From: Aeromonas hydrophila subsp. hydrophila ATCC 7966
Lineage (GTDB): Bacteria; Pseudomonadota; Gammaproteobacteria; Enterobacterales; Aeromonadaceae
Assembly: GCF_000014805.1 (NCBI RefSeq)
Contig: NC_008570.1
Location: 738,501 to 802,500, forward strand
Direction of reading: 5' to 3'
Length of the DNA stretch: 64,000 bases
Below are positions 63,794 through 64,000 of the stretch, one piece after another (position 1 is the first letter of the stretch; every line of letters begins with the position of its first letter). The position numbers and the translations under genes are program-made. Below the pieces are notes generated by a model. The model searched no databases and was not told the DNA's origin. It was given only the letters and a program-made list of their open reading frames with translations.

Positions 63794-64000
63794 CGCTGTT
63801 TGCCGAACTGGGGCTGCGCTACCCCATCATTCAAGCCCCCATGGCCGGTGTTCAGGACAGCGCACTGGCACTGGCCGTGACTCGGGCCGGCGCGCTGGGC
63901 TCATTGCCTGCAGCCATGCTGAGCCTCGCCACCTTGCGCGAAGAGCTGACCCGGCTGGCGGCGAGCGGGGGGGCATTCAACATCAACTTCTTCTGTCATC
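63790..64000 (+). CDS. nitronate monooxygenase-family protein, 5' part
   Basis: Seventy codons are visible before the right window edge. MTLFAELGLRYPIIQAPMAG and the following AVTRAGALGSLPAAML agree with the 2-nitropropane dioxygenase/NMO FMN-barrel family, and FNINFF is typical of the next strand. It oxidises nitronates with FMN. Starts within the end of the previous gene. The rest is not seen. Confidence 0.85.
   Translation, partial: MTLFAELGLRYPIIQAPMAGVQDSALALAVTRAGALGSLPAAMLSLATLREELTRLAASGGAFNINFFCH

Overview
The window is a GC-rich gammaproteobacterial chromosome segment. Gene content and one near-diagnostic gene, a CphA-type subclass B2 metallo-beta-lactamase preceded by a TTCAC-N6-TTCAC tag, point to Aeromonas; I cannot name the species. 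No rRNA, tRNA, CRISPR array, intact insertion sequence or prophage was seen. Most of the window is ordinary core genome. The accessory-looking part is about 52.3-54.8 kb.

Layout. 1-7.2 kb: type IV pilus minor-pilin cluster (3' end of pilY1, a pilE-like pilin, an antisense pilin, then a fimT/U-pilW-pilX-pilV run ending in an unusually large PilV-like protein). 7.2-10.5 kb: glutamine-dependent NAD synthetase, GlnB, a lysozyme-like lipoprotein and LuxS. 10.5-18.8 kb: a diguanylate cyclase, rnr-rlmB, a Crp-like regulator, ElaA, two EamA transporters and an alanyl-tRNA editing protein. 18.9-21.5 kb: mntH under a Fur-like box, diverging from the rpsF-rpsR-rplI operon, which lacks priB and has a structured leader. 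21.6-31.7 kb: fpr, several small or unknown membrane/exported proteins, an oxidoreductase-YqaA pair, an M16 protease, gshA and a periplasmic epimerase-like protein. 31.7-43.6 kb: acyl-CoA ligase, thioredoxin-like protein, holD-rimI diverging from ravA-viaA, a PAS-GGDEF protein, a TPR/GGDEF gene that is split across two frames at a slippery sequence, and prfC.

43.6-52.3 kb: small regulator/enzyme pairs (MarR with an AhpD-like protein, a MarR-GNAT fusion, an Old Yellow Enzyme facing a TetR regulator with two matching operators, LysR) and an agmatine deiminase followed by an amidase. 52.3-54.8 kb: an AT-rich island with an orphan protein, hairpins, dispersed GGGAGAAGG-type repeats, a possible transposase remnant, and cphA. 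54.9-64 kb: polysaccharide-type flippase, DEAD-box helicase, LysR/MFS pair, an exported SAM hydrolase-family protein, a gamma carbonic anhydrase-like protein, RNase I, a helix-hairpin-helix protein and the start of a nitronate monooxygenase.

The most noteworthy observations are the split TPR-diguanylate cyclase with a T_TTG_GGC heptamer exactly at the frame junction, the duplicated operators between the Old Yellow Enzyme and tetR genes, the tag upstream of cphA beside an AT-rich island, the roughly 700-residue PilV-like protein, the missing priB with a possible S6:S18 leader motif, and a perfect 42-bp palindrome. I did not find a clearly new multi-gene system.
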